Position numbers and translations under genes: made by a program | Shown here: in pieces, positions 28,376 through 37,403 of the stretch | How the letters are laid out: each line of letters begins with the position of its first letter | Numbering within the stretch: the stretch's first letter is position 1 | Notes under the pieces: model-generated | Told to the model about the DNA's origin: nothing | The model's database searches: none | What the model saw: only the letters and a program-made list of their open reading frames with translations | Assembly: GCF_900119085.1 (NCBI RefSeq) | Contig: NZ_FPIQ01000009.1 | Span: 42,600-98,627, forward strand | Direction of reading: 5' to 3' | DNA: 56,028 nt | Source of the DNA: Nitrosovibrio sp. Nv17 | GTDB taxonomy: Bacteria > Pseudomonadota > Gammaproteobacteria > Burkholderiales > Nitrosomonadaceae

Positions 28376-28471
28376 CCGCTTCGCCTCCGGCATGCGGCGC
28401 CCAATTTCGAATTGCCGGGATGCGTCTTCCTGCGTACAATTGCTGCCGCTGCCCAGGCAGTTCGGTGAATT

Positions 28472-28548
<77 letters not shown>

Positions 28549-28581
28549 ATCTCGCAATCTCGATGCGGCGACGGAGAGACG

Positions 28582-28821
28582 GTGGGTAGACTATTGTTCT
28601 TCGCCCTGCTCGCGGTGCTGGCCTTCTGGGCGCTGCGAGGCTACTGGCGCGCGCAGGAAAGGCGCCGGGCGCAAGATCGCGCGAACACCCCGGCTCCCGC
28701 CGGCGAGGACATGGTGCGCTGCGCCCACTGCGGCGTGCACCTGCCGGAAAGCGAAGGCATCCGCTCGGAGGAAGGCTGCTTCTGCAGCGACGAGCATCGG
28801 CGCCTGCATGCGCGGCGCTAG
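28582..28821 (+). CDS. PP0621-like small membrane-anchored zinc-ribbon-like protein
   Basis: 79 residues: one N-terminal membrane segment (LLFFALLAVLAFWAL), a basic linker, then CAHCGVHLPESEG and CFCSDEHRRLH, a Cys4/His arrangement likely to bind zinc. It matches the PP0621 family of conserved proteobacterial proteins of unknown function. GTG start with GGAGAG upstream. Its TAG stop overlaps the left end of a partial mobile repeat. It precedes ampD, a frequent neighbour. Confidence 0.85.
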   Translation: MGRLLFFALLAVLAFWALRGYWRAQERRRAQDRANTPAPAGEDMVRCAHCGVHLPESEGIRSEEGCFCSDEHRRLHARR

Positions 28822-28894
28822 GGCCTGCCGGCGCTTGTTACCTGTTTCATGCTCGCGACGGTGACGGATTTCAGCTGGAACGAGGCGCGGGCCA
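28818..28894. repeat. Partial copy (left end) of the 273-bp element
   Basis: Begins with the same CTAGGGCCTG and, after a diverged stretch, matches the first ~75 bases of the full element almost exactly (CGACGGTGACGGATTTCAGC). It stops just before the ampD start codon. As with the full copy, its CTAG includes the stop codon of the gene before it. Confidence 0.85.
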
Positions 28895-28901
28895 TGGCGG
28901 C

Positions 28902-29465
28902 ATGAGCGCCGGAATCCTGCACGTCGGTGCGGCGGGCTGGCTGCGGGACGTGCATCGCATGCCCTCGCCCAACCACGACGAGCGTCCCGACGGATGCGGC
29001 GTCGACCTGCTGGTGATCCACAGCATCAGCCTGCCGCCGGACGAGTTCACGGGCGACGACGTGATCCGCCTGTTCATGAACACGCTCGACTGCGCATCCC
29101 ATCCCTACTACCGGCGCCTGCACGGCCTGAAGGTGTCCGCCCACTTCTTCATCCGCCGCGACGGCAGCCTCATCCAGTTCGTTCCCTGCGCGAAGCGCGC
29201 CTGGCACGCGGGTGCCTCCTGCTGGCGGGGCCGATCCGGCTGCAACGACTTTTCCGTCGGCATCGAGCTGGAAGGCAGCGACAGCGTGCCGTTCGCCGAC
29301 GGCCAGTACGGGACGCTGGACGGGCTCACGCGGGCGCTGCAGCAAGCCTACGCCATCCGCGACATCGTCGGGCACGCCGACATCGCGCCGGGCCGCAAGA
29401 CCGATCCCGGCCCGCATTTCGACTGGATGCGCTACCGCGCCGCGCTGCGCGCGCCCGGCGGCTGA
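28902..29465 (+). CDS. ampD: 1,6-anhydro-N-acetylmuramyl-L-alanine amidase AmpD
   Basis: Cytosolic zinc amidase in peptidoglycan recycling: removes the peptide from anhydromuropeptides and so controls beta-lactamase induction where ampR is present. 187 residues, normal length. Zinc ligands: His in VIHSIS and the later GHADIAPGRKTDPG motif containing His and Asp. HFFIRRDGSLIQFVP and GCNDFSVGIELEG are family signatures. The gene begins eight bases after the end of the partial repeat. Confidence 0.95.
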   Translation: MSAGILHVGAAGWLRDVHRMPSPNHDERPDGCGVDLLVIHSISLPPDEFTGDDVIRLFMNTLDCASHPYYRRLHGLKVSAHFFIRRDGSLIQFVPCAKRAWHAGASCWRGRSGCNDFSVGIELEGSDSVPFADGQYGTLDGLTRALQQAYAIRDIVGHADIAPGRKTDPGPHFDWMRYRAALRAPGG

Positions 29466-29506
29466 TCGGGGGCGTCCGCGCGCCGGTCGGGCTGCGCATC
29501 CGTCCA

Positions 29507-31111
29507 CTACGCCAGTCCCTGGTCCGACAGGTAGTCCTCGTAGCCGCCCTTGAAGTCGCGGATGCCGTCCGGCCTCATCTCGATGACCCGGGTGGCCAGC
29601 GAGGAGACGAATTCCCGGTCGTGGGAGACGAAGATCAGCGTGCCGGTGTACTTCTCCAGCGCGGCGTTCAGCGACTCGATCGACTCCATGTCGAGGTGGT
29701 TGGTGGGTTCGTCCATGAGCAGCACGTTGTGCTGCTGCAGCATGAGCTTGCCAAACAGCATGCGCCCCTGCTCGCCGCCGGAGATCACCCGCACCGGCTT
29801 GCGCACCTCGTCGCCCGAGAACAGCAGCCTGCCCAGCACGCTGCGCACCGCCTGGTCGTCGTCGTGCTCGCGCCGCCATTGCGCCATCCAGTCGGTGAGC
29901 GCCATGTCGGCCTCGAATTCGTCCGCGTGATCCTGGGCGAAGTAGCCGGCGCGTGCCTTCTCCGCCCACTTGACCTCTCCCGAATCCGGCGCCAGGTCGC
30001 CTGCAAGGCAGCGCAGCAGCGTGGTCTTGCCGATGCCGTTGGGGCCGATGATGGCGACCTTCTCGCCCGCCTCGATGTTGGCGCTGAATTTTGCCAGCAG
30101 CGGGGCCTGCATCCCCGGGAACTGCTTGCTGATGCTCTGCACCGACACCGCCAGCCGGTACAGCTTTTCCCGTTCGTGCACTTCGAAGCGGATGTAGGGG
30201 TACTGGCGGCTGGAAGGCTTGACGTCCTCCAGCTTGATCTTCTCGATCTGGCGGGCGCGGCTGGTGGCCTGGCGCGCCTTGGACGCGTTGGCGGAAAAGC
30301 GGCTGACGAACGACTGCAGTTCGGCGATCTGGCTTTTCTTCCTGGCGTTGTCGGCGAGCATGCGCTCGCGCACCTGCGTGGAAGCTGCCATGTATTCATC
30401 ATAGTTGCCGGGGTAGACGCGGATCTCGCCGTAGTCCAGATCCGCCATGTGGGTGCAGACGCTGTTGAGGAAGTGCCGGTCGTGCGAAATGATGATGAGG
30501 GTGTTCCGGCTGGCGTTGATCACGCCTTCCAGCCAGCGGATGGTATTGATGTCCAGGTTGTTGGTGGGCTCGTCCAGCAGCAGGATGTCGGGATCCGCGA
30601 ACAGCGCCTGCGCCAGCAGCACGCGCAGCTTGAATCCCGGCGCCACCGCGCTCATCGGCCCGGCGTGCCGGGACAGGGGAATGTCCACCCCCAGCAGCAG
30701 TTCGCCGGCACGCGCCTCGGCGGAATAGCCGTCCAGCTCCGCGAAGCGCGCCTCCAGTTCGGCGGCGCGCATGTAGTCCTCCTCGCTTGCCCCGGGATCG
30801 GCGTAGATCGCGTCGCGCTCCTGCTTGACGCGCCACAGTTCCTCGTGCCCCATCATGACGGTATCGATGACGGGGCTGTCTTCGAAGGCGAACTGGTCCT
30901 GGCGCAGCTTGCCCACGCGTTCGCCGCTGTCGACGCTCACGCTGCCCGCGGTGGGCTCCAGGTCGCCGCCGAGGATCTTCATGAAGGTCGACTTGCCGGA
31001 GCCGTTGGCGCCGATCAGGCCGTAGCGGTTGCCTTCCCCGAACTTGACGGAGACGTTTTCGAACAGGGGCCTGGCCCCGAACTGCATGGTGAGATTGGCG
31101 GTGGCGATCAA
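29507..31111 (-). CDS. ABC-F family ATPase (YbiT type)
   Basis: Cytosolic twin-ABC protein without membrane domains, acting on ribosomes. The 534-residue product has Walker A motifs GANGSGKST and GPNGIGKTT, a first signature [16 protein letters not shown] in which the usual LSGG is replaced, as in YbiT, and a second [14 protein letters not shown]; both Walker B regions read LLLDEPTN or LLMDEPTN. The linker between the domains is helical and basic ([20 protein letters not shown]). It converges on ampD. Confidence 0.93.
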   Translation of the reverse strand: MIATANLTMQFGARPLFENVSVKFGEGNRYGLIGANGSGKSTFMKILGGDLEPTAGSVSVDSGERVGKLRQDQFAFEDSPVIDTVMMGHEELWRVKQERDAIYADPGASEEDYMRAAELEARFAELDGYSAEARAGELLLGVDIPLSRHAGPMSAVAPGFKLRVLLAQALFADPDILLLDEPTNNLDINTIRWLEGVINASRNTLIIISHDRHFLNSVCTHMADLDYGEIRVYPGNYDEYMAASTQVRERMLADNARKKSQIAELQSFVSRFSANASKARQATSRARQIEKIKLEDVKPSSRQYPYIRFEVHEREKLYRLAVSVQSISKQFPGMQAPLLAKFSANIEAGEKVAIIGPNGIGKTTLLRCLAGDLAPDSGEVKWAEKARAGYFAQDHADEFEADMALTDWMAQWRREHDDDQAVRSVLGRLLFSGDEVRKPVRVISGGEQGRMLFGKLMLQQHNVLLMDEPTNHLDMESIESLNAALEKYTGTLIFVSHDREFVSSLATRVIEMRPDGIRDFKGGYEDYLSDQGLA

Positions 31112-31381
31112 GACGGTCTTCCAGTAGGGCCGGCCGGCAGGTCCGGCCGGGCAAACCGCTCATTCTATACGGTTCCGTGCCGGACCTGAACCCTTGCAAG
31201 GCGTCCGCCGCGGTTTCCCCAGGGGCGGGCCCGCACCCTGTACCTTAGTCCAATGCACTTCAGTCCAATGTTCAGGGGATTCCGCTGCCCGTAAGATTCG
31301 GCTGCGTGGGAATGCCGTTCAGGAGTTTCTCGAGTGCGGCGTCCGGATCATCACATCAACCAGACAGGGAAAGGACTCGAC

Positions 31382-32095
31382 ATGAACAAGGCAATCCGTT
31401 TCTACACGACGATGGGGGCGCTGGCGCTGGGTGCGGGCATGGCCCCGGCCGGTTCCATGGCTGCCGTGCTCAACGCCTCGGTGGGAGGCGTGCCCGTGGG
31501 AGCGAACATCTACGAGAGCTTCGATACGCTCTCCAGCCTCGGCGGCGCCACCGGCAACGGCGTCACCGTGATATTCGGCGGCACGGGCGCCGGCGTGGCG
31601 ACGCTGCCCAACGTCGACGGCCAGTACGCCGCACCCTACCTTTCCGGCGGCAACGGCGCCCTGTTCGGCAACTTCCAGGCCGACGGCCAGGACGCCACCC
31701 CCTACCTGAGCACCGGCATCGGCAGCGTCACGCTGCAGCTGGACGAGTACCACCAGTACTTCGGCCTGCTGTGGGGCTCGGTCGACAGCTACAACACGCT
31801 GTCCTTCTACGACGGCGACACCCTCCTGTTCGATTTCACCGGCCTGGACGTCAACGCCCTCGCCGACGGCAGCCAGGAAGCAGGCGGCACCTACTATGTG
31901 AACATCAACTCCGACCTCCAGTTCAACAAGGTGGTCGCGTCGAGTTCGTCGTACTCATTCGAGTTCGACAACGTGGCGCTGGCCTACACCCCGGTCGAGC
32001 TGCCTCAGACCGGCGTGCCCGAACCGGGCACGCTGGCGCTGCTGGGACTGGGCGCATTCGCCGGCATCGCCGCGCGCCGCCGCCGGGCGGGATAG
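31382..32095 (+). CDS. PEP-CTERM sorted surface protein
   Basis: A 237-residue secreted protein with a signal peptide at the start and a C-terminal PEP-CTERM sorting signal: VPEPGTLALLGLGAFAGIAARRRR. Proteins with this signal are processed by exosortase (EpsH) and linked to exopolysaccharide. The mature part is rich in Gly, Asp and Ser and reads like a beta-sandwich (FDTLSSLGGATGNGVTVIFGGTG). No catalytic motif. Start chosen at the ATG beginning MNKAIRFYTT. No exosortase gene is in the window. Confidence 0.88.
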   Translation: MNKAIRFYTTMGALALGAGMAPAGSMAAVLNASVGGVPVGANIYESFDTLSSLGGATGNGVTVIFGGTGAGVATLPNVDGQYAAPYLSGGNGALFGNFQADGQDATPYLSTGIGSVTLQLDEYHQYFGLLWGSVDSYNTLSFYDGDTLLFDFTGLDVNALADGSQEAGGTYYVNINSDLQFNKVVASSSSYSFEFDNVALAYTPVELPQTGVPEPGTLALLGLGAFAGIAARRRRAG

Positions 32096-32130
32096 CCCGG
32101 CCCGGCTCGGCCCGCGGCCGGACATGGGAG

Positions 32131-34110
32131 CTACCCGCCGGGGGAAGACGGCTTCTCCGGCGGGCTCCCCGCGAAAAATCTCTCCACCTCGGAAAGCTCG
32201 CGCGTACGGCGCATCGGCGGCAGGCTCTGCCAGATCTTCCGGCCGTAGGGCTTGGTCACCAGGCGCGGGTCGCAGATCATCAGCACCCCGCGGTCGTGCT
32301 CGTCGCGGATCAGCCGTCCCGCTCCCTGCTTGAGGCTGATGACGGCGCTGGGCAGCTGGTACTCCATGAAGGCGTTGCGTCCCTCGCCGTTCATTTTCTC
32401 GATGCGTGCCGACAGCACCGGGTCGTCCGGCGCGGCGAACGGCAGCTTGTCGATGACCACCAGCGACAGCGCCTCGCCCCGCACGTCCACCCCTTCCCAG
32501 AACGACTGGCTGCCGATCAGTACGGCATTGCCCAGCCTGCGGAAGCGCTCCAGCATGTGCGAGCGCGATCCCTGGCCCTGCAGCAGCAGGGGCCGGTCGA
32601 GCTTCCGGCGTTCGAATGCCGCGTGCAGCAGCTCATGCACGCGCTGCATCGCCCGCAGGCTGGTACAGAGAAAGAAGGCGCCGCCGCGGTTGGCCGCCAG
32701 CACCGGCAGGGCGGCTTCGGCGGCGGCCTCGGTGTAGCCCCGGCTGTTCGGCTCGGGCAGTCCGGCCGGCACGTACAGGAGCGCCTGGCTGGCGAAGTCG
32801 AAGGGACTCTGCCAGCAGGCCGCGCGCACGCCCCTGGATGCGAGATCGACCCCCATTTCGCCCCCGTAGTGCGAAAAATCCCCCTTGATCGACAGCGTGG
32901 CCGACGTGAACACCCAGGCGCGCGGCGAACCGCTCAGCTGCCTGCCGAAGATGTCGGCGATGGACAGCGGCGTGGCGTTGAGCTGCAACGCCTGGCTGAA
33001 TACCTCCACCCAGCGCACGAAGCCCCCGGATTCCGACTGGTCGCGCCAGCGCACCACGCCGTCCCGGATCTCGCGTGCGCGCCGCCGGCAGTTTTCCAGT
33101 CCCTCCGAGCGCTGGGCCTGGGTTTCCAGCAGCGCCGCAAGTTCGCCGAGCCTGTCCAGCAGCCCGTCCAGGGCGGCGGCGAACCGGTCGTTGCGCATGA
33201 CGGCGGCCAGCGGCAGGCGGATGTTTTCTCCCTCGATGGAGAGGCGCAGGTCGCGCGCCGATTTTTCCAGCGCCGCGATCGCGGGCGGCAGCGGCGCGAA
33301 GTCCTTCGCGGCCAGCAGCGCCTCGGCCTGCGTGTCGCGGGCCAGTTCCAGCAGGCGGCCGGTGCCGGTCGATTCGCCGAAGAACAGGCTGGCGGTTTCG
33401 GGGAGCTGGTGGGCCTCGTCGAATATCACCGTATTGCAGGCCGGCAGGAGCTCCGACAGGCCCTCGTCGCGCAGCATCACGTCGGCGAAGAACAGGTGGT
33501 GGTTGACCACGACCACGTCCGCCGCCAGCGCCTGCTTGCGCGCTTCCATGACGAAGCAGCCCTTGTAGTTGGGGCAGTCCGAGCCCAGGCAGTTGTCGCG
33601 CGTGGAGGTGACCCACTGCCAGATCTCGGCGTTTTCGGGGACTTCGCCGAGGCCGCTCTTGTCGCCGCTGCCGCCGCTGGCGGCATAGCGCCTGATGCGC
33701 TCGAGGTGGCCGGCGTCCTCCGCGCGGGAGAGCATGGCGCGCTCGCCGCGCAATGTCCGCTCGAGATGATACTGACATATATAGTTGGCCCGCCCCTTCA
33801 GCAGCGCCACGGTCACCGGCACTTCGAGGGCGCGGCACACCGTGGGGATGTCGCGGCTGAAAAGCTGGTCCTGCAGGGTCTTGGTGCCGGTGGAGACGAT
33901 CACCTTGCCCCCTGCGAGCAGGGCTGGAACCAGATAGGCGAAGGTCTTGCCGGTGCCCGTGCCGGCCTCGGCGACCAGGATCGTCCCGGCGCCGATGGTG
34001 TCCGCGATGGCGCGCGCCATCTCCAGTTGCTGCGCGCGCGCGCTGTAGCCGGGTACGCTCCGGGCGAGCGGTCCCGCGGAAGAAAAGAACCAGTCGATGT
34101 CGGCGGACAT
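32131..34110 (-). CDS. ATP-dependent DNA helicase, DinG/YoaA family
   Basis: Superfamily 2 (XPD-like) iron-sulfur helicase, 659 residues. Walker A is AEAGTGTGKT, the DEAH box is VIFDEAHQL, and motif VI is LKQGAGRLIRDEHDRG. Four cysteines for the 4Fe-4S cluster occur at YICQYH and in DNCLGSDCPNYKGC. Probable roles are resolving R-loops, G-quadruplexes and stalled forks. The order of motifs and the C-terminus are closer to YoaA than to E. coli DinG. Confidence 0.92.
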   Translation of the reverse strand: MSADIDWFFSSAGPLARSVPGYSARAQQLEMARAIADTIGAGTILVAEAGTGTGKTFAYLVPALLAGGKVIVSTGTKTLQDQLFSRDIPTVCRALEVPVTVALLKGRANYICQYHLERTLRGERAMLSRAEDAGHLERIRRYAASGGSGDKSGLGEVPENAEIWQWVTSTRDNCLGSDCPNYKGCFVMEARKQALAADVVVVNHHLFFADVMLRDEGLSELLPACNTVIFDEAHQLPETASLFFGESTGTGRLLELARDTQAEALLAAKDFAPLPPAIAALEKSARDLRLSIEGENIRLPLAAVMRNDRFAAALDGLLDRLGELAALLETQAQRSEGLENCRRRAREIRDGVVRWRDQSESGGFVRWVEVFSQALQLNATPLSIADIFGRQLSGSPRAWVFTSATLSIKGDFSHYGGEMGVDLASRGVRAACWQSPFDFASQALLYVPAGLPEPNSRGYTEAAAEAALPVLAANRGGAFFLCTSLRAMQRVHELLHAAFERRKLDRPLLLQGQGSRSHMLERFRRLGNAVLIGSQSFWEGVDVRGEALSLVVIDKLPFAAPDDPVLSARIEKMNGEGRNAFMEYQLPSAVISLKQGAGRLIRDEHDRGVLMICDPRLVTKPYGRKIWQSLPPMRRTRELSEVERFFAGSPPEKPSSPGG

Positions 34111-34578
34111 GGGAGCAGGCTGGGGTGGATGATGTCCTGGCGGCCCGCCGCAGCGGGGAACCGGTCCCGCGCTTGCCGCCGCGCCGCCTTTCCGGGGCAG
34201 GCACGATGGATGGCGCGGTCGCCGGTACCGTTGCCGTCAGGTATCGGGCATAGTGTACCGGATCTCCATGGATCGCGATGGCTGCCCGTGCCGCCGTCCC
34301 GCCGCGGGCCGTGGAGAAGGGGGGATTATCCCGGAGGACTTGCGATTGACATCGGCGTGCATCCGATCTAGAGTATCAAGCTGAAGTTGCGAGAGCAGGC
34401 CTCTCTAGAAAGGCGGATCTGGCAGGTCTCAAAACGCATACGCATGGCGGTCGCGGGGGGCGGCTTTCCGGGGCCGGCTTCCAGCGCGGCGCCGGGGATC
34501 GCGAATTTCCTTCTCCGCGACACCCGCCTGTGTATGTCATTTCGTCCAGGTGTCAATCAATCAGAGTAAAGGAAAGTC
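34111..34578. other. Upstream region of the nitrosocyanin gene
   Basis: This 468-base stretch between the divergent helicase and nitrosocyanin genes holds no supported gene. It contains one good promoter candidate and, after it, about 200 bases of G/C-rich sequence before the start codon, which would be an unusually long untranslated leader with hairpin potential (GACACC ... GGTGTC near its end). Confidence 0.5.
34346..34374 (+). promoter_or_regulatory. Candidate sigma-70 promoter of the nitrosocyanin gene
   Basis: A consensus TTGACA is followed after 17 bases by TAGAGT (four of six consensus bases). The predicted transcript would carry about 200 untranslated bases. Confidence 0.6.
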
Positions 34579-34992
34579 ATGATGAAAATAAACAAGGTAG
34601 CATTTGCGGGTCTGGTTTCCGGGTTGTTGCTGGCAGGTGCCGCGCAGGCGGGGGAACAGACGTTCAAGGTGGTCGTGAACGCCTACGACACCACCATTCC
34701 CGAGCTTTCGGTGGAGGGGGTGACGGTCAAGAACATCCGTGCCTTCAACGTTCTCAACGAGCCCGAGACGCTGACGGTCAAGAAGGGGACCTCGGTGAAG
34801 ATCACGGTGGAGAACAAGTCTCCCATCAGCGAGGGCTTCTCCATCAACGAGTACGGCATCGAGGAAGTCATCAAGGCGGGCGAGACCAAGACCGTTTCGT
34901 TCGTCGCCAACAAGGCCGGCGCCTTCACCATCTGGTGCCAGCTGCATCCCAAGAACATCCACCTGCCCGGTTCCCTGAACGTCGTCGAATAA
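34579..34992 (+). CDS. ncyA: Nitrosocyanin (periplasmic red copper protein)
   Basis: Small soluble copper protein of 137 residues with a signal peptide ([15 protein letters not shown], cleavage after residue 24). The mature part matches nitrosocyanin of Nitrosomonas europaea closely: the segments [26 protein letters not shown] and [17 protein letters not shown]. The unusual mononuclear copper ligands are all present: Glu85 (SPISEGFS), Cys120, His123 and His128 (CQLHPKNIH). It may be a redox enzyme or nitric-oxide-related protein; its role is unsettled. It stands alone. Starts ATGATG; the second Met has the better spacing from AAAGGA. Symbol as in the ammonia-oxidiser literature. Confidence 0.93.
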   Translation: MMKINKVAFAGLVSGLLLAGAAQAGEQTFKVVVNAYDTTIPELSVEGVTVKNIRAFNVLNEPETLTVKKGTSVKITVENKSPISEGFSINEYGIEEVIKAGETKTVSFVANKAGAFTIWCQLHPKNIHLPGSLNVVE

Positions 34993-35006
34993 GGGACATG
35001 AAACGG

Positions 35007-35033
35007 GGGCCCGCCGGAGGCTTCGGCGGGCCC
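35007..35033 (+). terminator. Hairpin after nitrosocyanin
   Basis: A perfect 10-bp stem GGGCCCGCCG / CGGCGGGCCC with a seven-base loop starts 14 bases after the stop codon. No T-run follows. It lies between two convergent genes. Confidence 0.65.
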
Positions 35034-35145
35034 GGTTCCGGCTTCTCCGAATGGAGGGGCCGGAAACCGGATGCCTGAACCCGCCTCCGGCGGGTTTTGT
35101 TCTTCCGGTGCCCGGGCGCGCCTGTGGCCGCGATCCTGCCGCCCG

Positions 35146-35640
35146 TCAGCGCCTTTCCCTCTCCTTGTTCCATTGCCAGGGCGGTACCGGCTGCGTGGAC
35201 GCCCACAACCCCTGCCCGGCAGCGCGCGCCTCCTCCTGCAGGCGCTGGAGCTCCGGGTCGTCGGCATGGCCTGCGCGCACCCATGCCATGCCCCGCCTCA
35301 CCTGCTCCCTGCTGGCGTCCAGGCCGTTGCACTGTACCGTCGCGACCGTGCGCCCGTATTGATCCTTCGTGATGGAGGACAGTTCCGCCTCGATCCAGAA
35401 GCACAGCTCGGAAAGCGATTTCTTGGAACGGGTGGTATAGGGCTGCCGGCCCTCGGGCGCATCGATCCCGGCCAGGCGTACCCTGACCATCTCGCCGTCG
35501 ATGGCAACGGTCAGCGAGTCGCCGTCGACGATCTGGATGACCTGGGCATGGATGCGCCGGTCGGCGGATTCGTGCGCCGCGGCGGACGGCGACACGGAGA
35601 TCGCGGTGGCCAGGGCTGAGATTGCGGCAATGGGAAGCAT
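35146..35640 (-). CDS. Secreted thermonuclease-family nuclease (SNase-like)
   Basis: A 164-residue protein with a signal peptide (ISALATAISVSPSAAAHES) and a staphylococcal-nuclease domain: IVDGDSLTVAIDG, VRLAGIDAPEGRQ, SELCFWIEAEL, DQYGRTVATV, then VRRGMAWV. The motifs containing the catalytic Asp and Arg are present. It should cut DNA and RNA in the periplasm or outside. I chose the ATG just before the signal peptide; the long upstream frame has no protein character. Converges on nitrosocyanin. Confidence 0.88.
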   Translation of the reverse strand: MLPIAAISALATAISVSPSAAAHESADRRIHAQVIQIVDGDSLTVAIDGEMVRVRLAGIDAPEGRQPYTTRSKKSLSELCFWIEAELSSITKDQYGRTVATVQCNGLDASREQVRRGMAWVRAGHADDPELQRLQEEARAAGQGLWASTQPVPPWQWNKERERR

Positions 35641-35884
35641 GGCGTTCGGACGATGTCTGCTGCATGTAAGGCTCGTGCGTATGCCGCCGTATCCCCGTCC
35701 GGCATGAGCCGGAAATTCCGGTTTCCCGTATGCTCCTGTTTTTGCGGCAGGTCCCGATGAGGGAGCCGGGGGACACGCACCATCCTTCCAGACCTCGCTA
35801 CCCGGCCATCCCGATTGTACAGGTTTTTTTGCGCCGCACGGTGCCGAATCGATGCGGCATGCAGCCGTGCCCGCATCCGCGGTT

Positions 35885-36610
35885 TCATGCGGGGTATGCC
35901 AGAGTCCGGTGCAGCAGGAAGGCATCGATGCCGGCGCGCCGGCAGAGCCTGGGGCCGGCGATCGGCATGAATCCCAGCAGCCTTCCCTGCGCCGCCACGT
36001 GCTGCGGCACCACTTCGCAGATGAGATCGGTGACGTCGTTCATCAGGTATCCATAGACGTAGATGAGATGGAAGAAAGCGCCCATGATCGTGCTGGTGGG
36101 CTGGCCCGGCAGGATGACGAACCTCGACAGTTCCGCCAGCTTGCGGCCCGAAAGGCGCAAGGCGTTCAGTTCGTCCGGGTAGGTCATGTCGCCGTACAGC
36201 CTCTCGGGAGAATCGAGCCGCATCGTCAGGGTGCCGACGATCCTGTCGGACAGTTCGATGTCGAACACGATGTCCGTCGATACCAGGGTATGGTCGGCGG
36301 TGTAGCCCTTCCTCTGGTAGGACGCCTTGACCAGCTCGCCCGAGCGTTCGAGCGAGTGTGTGGCGCTGATGACGTAGCCCCCGAAACGGGCGCGGATGCA
36401 GGGCGCGTGCATCGGGAGGGGTGCGCGGCCGACGCGGTTCCGCGCGAGCGGTTCCCCCCGCGGTTTCATGCGCCCGTTTTCATCGGGGTCCTCGGTGTCG
36501 GCGTCGGGGTCGTGCGAGGCACGGTTCCCGATGATGGGCTTGTGTCCTGGCGTGATCAATTTTGCTGTCGGAAGGGGTTGAGGGTTATGGTACGGGCAGA
36601 GTTGTTCCAT
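35885..36610 (-). CDS. FeeM-like N-acyltransferase (GNAT fold)
   Basis: A 241-residue protein of the GNAT/autoinducer-synthase-like FeeM group, whose known members make N-acyl amino acids from acyl-ACP. Family patterns: VISATHSLERSGELVKASYQRKGY, FDIELSDRIVGTLTMRLDSPERL, LSGRKLAELSRFVI, and the C-terminal region around EVVPQHVAAQGRLLGF. The N-terminal 60 residues are proline-rich and disordered. GGAGG precedes the ATG. Related acyltransferases often accompany exosortase/PEP-CTERM genomes, and PEP-CTERM genes are nearby. Product uncertain. Confidence 0.8.
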   Translation of the reverse strand: MEQLCPYHNPQPLPTAKLITPGHKPIIGNRASHDPDADTEDPDENGRMKPRGEPLARNRVGRAPLPMHAPCIRARFGGYVISATHSLERSGELVKASYQRKGYTADHTLVSTDIVFDIELSDRIVGTLTMRLDSPERLYGDMTYPDELNALRLSGRKLAELSRFVILPGQPTSTIMGAFFHLIYVYGYLMNDVTDLICEVVPQHVAAQGRLLGFMPIAGPRLCRRAGIDAFLLHRTLAYPA

Positions 36611-37151
36611 GATATACCTCCGTCATGAGTATTCCATGCGGGCGTATGCCTGTCTGCGGGATGGAGCGGCCATCGCGGCGTGGTCCGCCGGCTGTGCGTG
36701 GTGGGATTCGATGAATGGATCGCGGAAGCCATGGTTTGAATCAAAGTGGTTTTTCGAGCGTGTCAACAGGCCCTCCTCGACCGGCTGCGCGGCATTGCGT
36801 GCAAGCCGCGGGGGGCCGCGCCGGTGGCGGATGGCGGGTAGCTGCCACCGGGTGTCGCGGTATCCATGGAAAAGCTGCATCTGACCGGATCTTACCTCTT
36901 CTGGATGTCATGCATACTGGACTAAAGTACACCTTCAGGACCAAGCCGGCGAGCCGAGATCTCGGATTCCCCGTGCAATGATTGACAGGATGGGAGGAAC
37001 AGAACCGGCGCCGCGGCAATACCGGCGGCGGCAGGCGGAGCAGGCGCAGGGCGATTCGGATGGAGGGCGTGCAAAGATTACCCCCTCGGGCGATAATCAT
37101 GATATATTAAAATTATATAAACATATTTTTATAATGAATAATGGTGATATT
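36611..37151. other. Intergenic region with a repeat fragment
   Basis: About 540 bases without a supported gene. Around 36760-36775 it contains GTGTCAACAGGCCCTC, a near match to the right end of the 273-bp element, possibly a remnant. The last 60 bases are AT-rich and probably hold the promoter of the XRE-SulP pair. Confidence 0.5.
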
Positions 37152-37403
37152 ATGATCACATCGGCTCAGATGCGCGCAGCCCGCGCGCTGTTGGACATCG
37201 ATCAGAAGGAACTGGCGTCGCGCGCCGGCCTGTCCGTTCCGACCATCCAGAGGATGGAGTCGAGCGAGGGCGTGGTACGGGGCGTGGTCGACTCCCTGGC
37301 GAAGGTCGTGGGTGCGCTGGAGGCGGCCGGCGTCGAACTGATCGCGGCAGGCGCGGCCAGCCCCGCCGGCGGCCGGGGAGTGCGCCTGAGGGGCGGCGGA
37401 TAG
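37152..37403 (+). CDS. XRE-family regulator upstream of SulP transporter
   Basis: An 83-residue helix-turn-helix protein: MITSAQMRAARALLDIDQKELASRAGLSVPTIQRMES, then a short helical stretch and a Gly-rich tail. The stop codon TAG is followed at once by the GTG of the SulP gene, so the two are tightly coupled. Such small regulators recur before SulP genes and probably control anion uptake. Confidence 0.88.
   Translation: MITSAQMRAARALLDIDQKELASRAGLSVPTIQRMESSEGVVRGVVDSLAKVVGALEAAGVELIAAGAASPAGGRGVRLRGGG

Noticed and set aside
31306-34371. A 1021-codon plus-strand frame over the PEP-CTERM and helicase genes
   Set aside because: It overlaps the true PEP-CTERM gene in another frame and runs antisense to the DinG-type helicase; no recognisable domain.
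34579-34992. Nitrosocyanin as a plastocyanin/azurin-type blue copper protein
   Set aside because: The C-x2-H-x4-H pattern and the Glu in SPISEGFS in place of a blue-copper ligand set match nitrosocyanin, not type 1 cupredoxins.
36741-37100. A 119-codon minus-strand frame upstream of the XRE gene
   Set aside because: Arg/Pro-rich with no motif, and it covers the probable promoter of the XRE-SulP pair.
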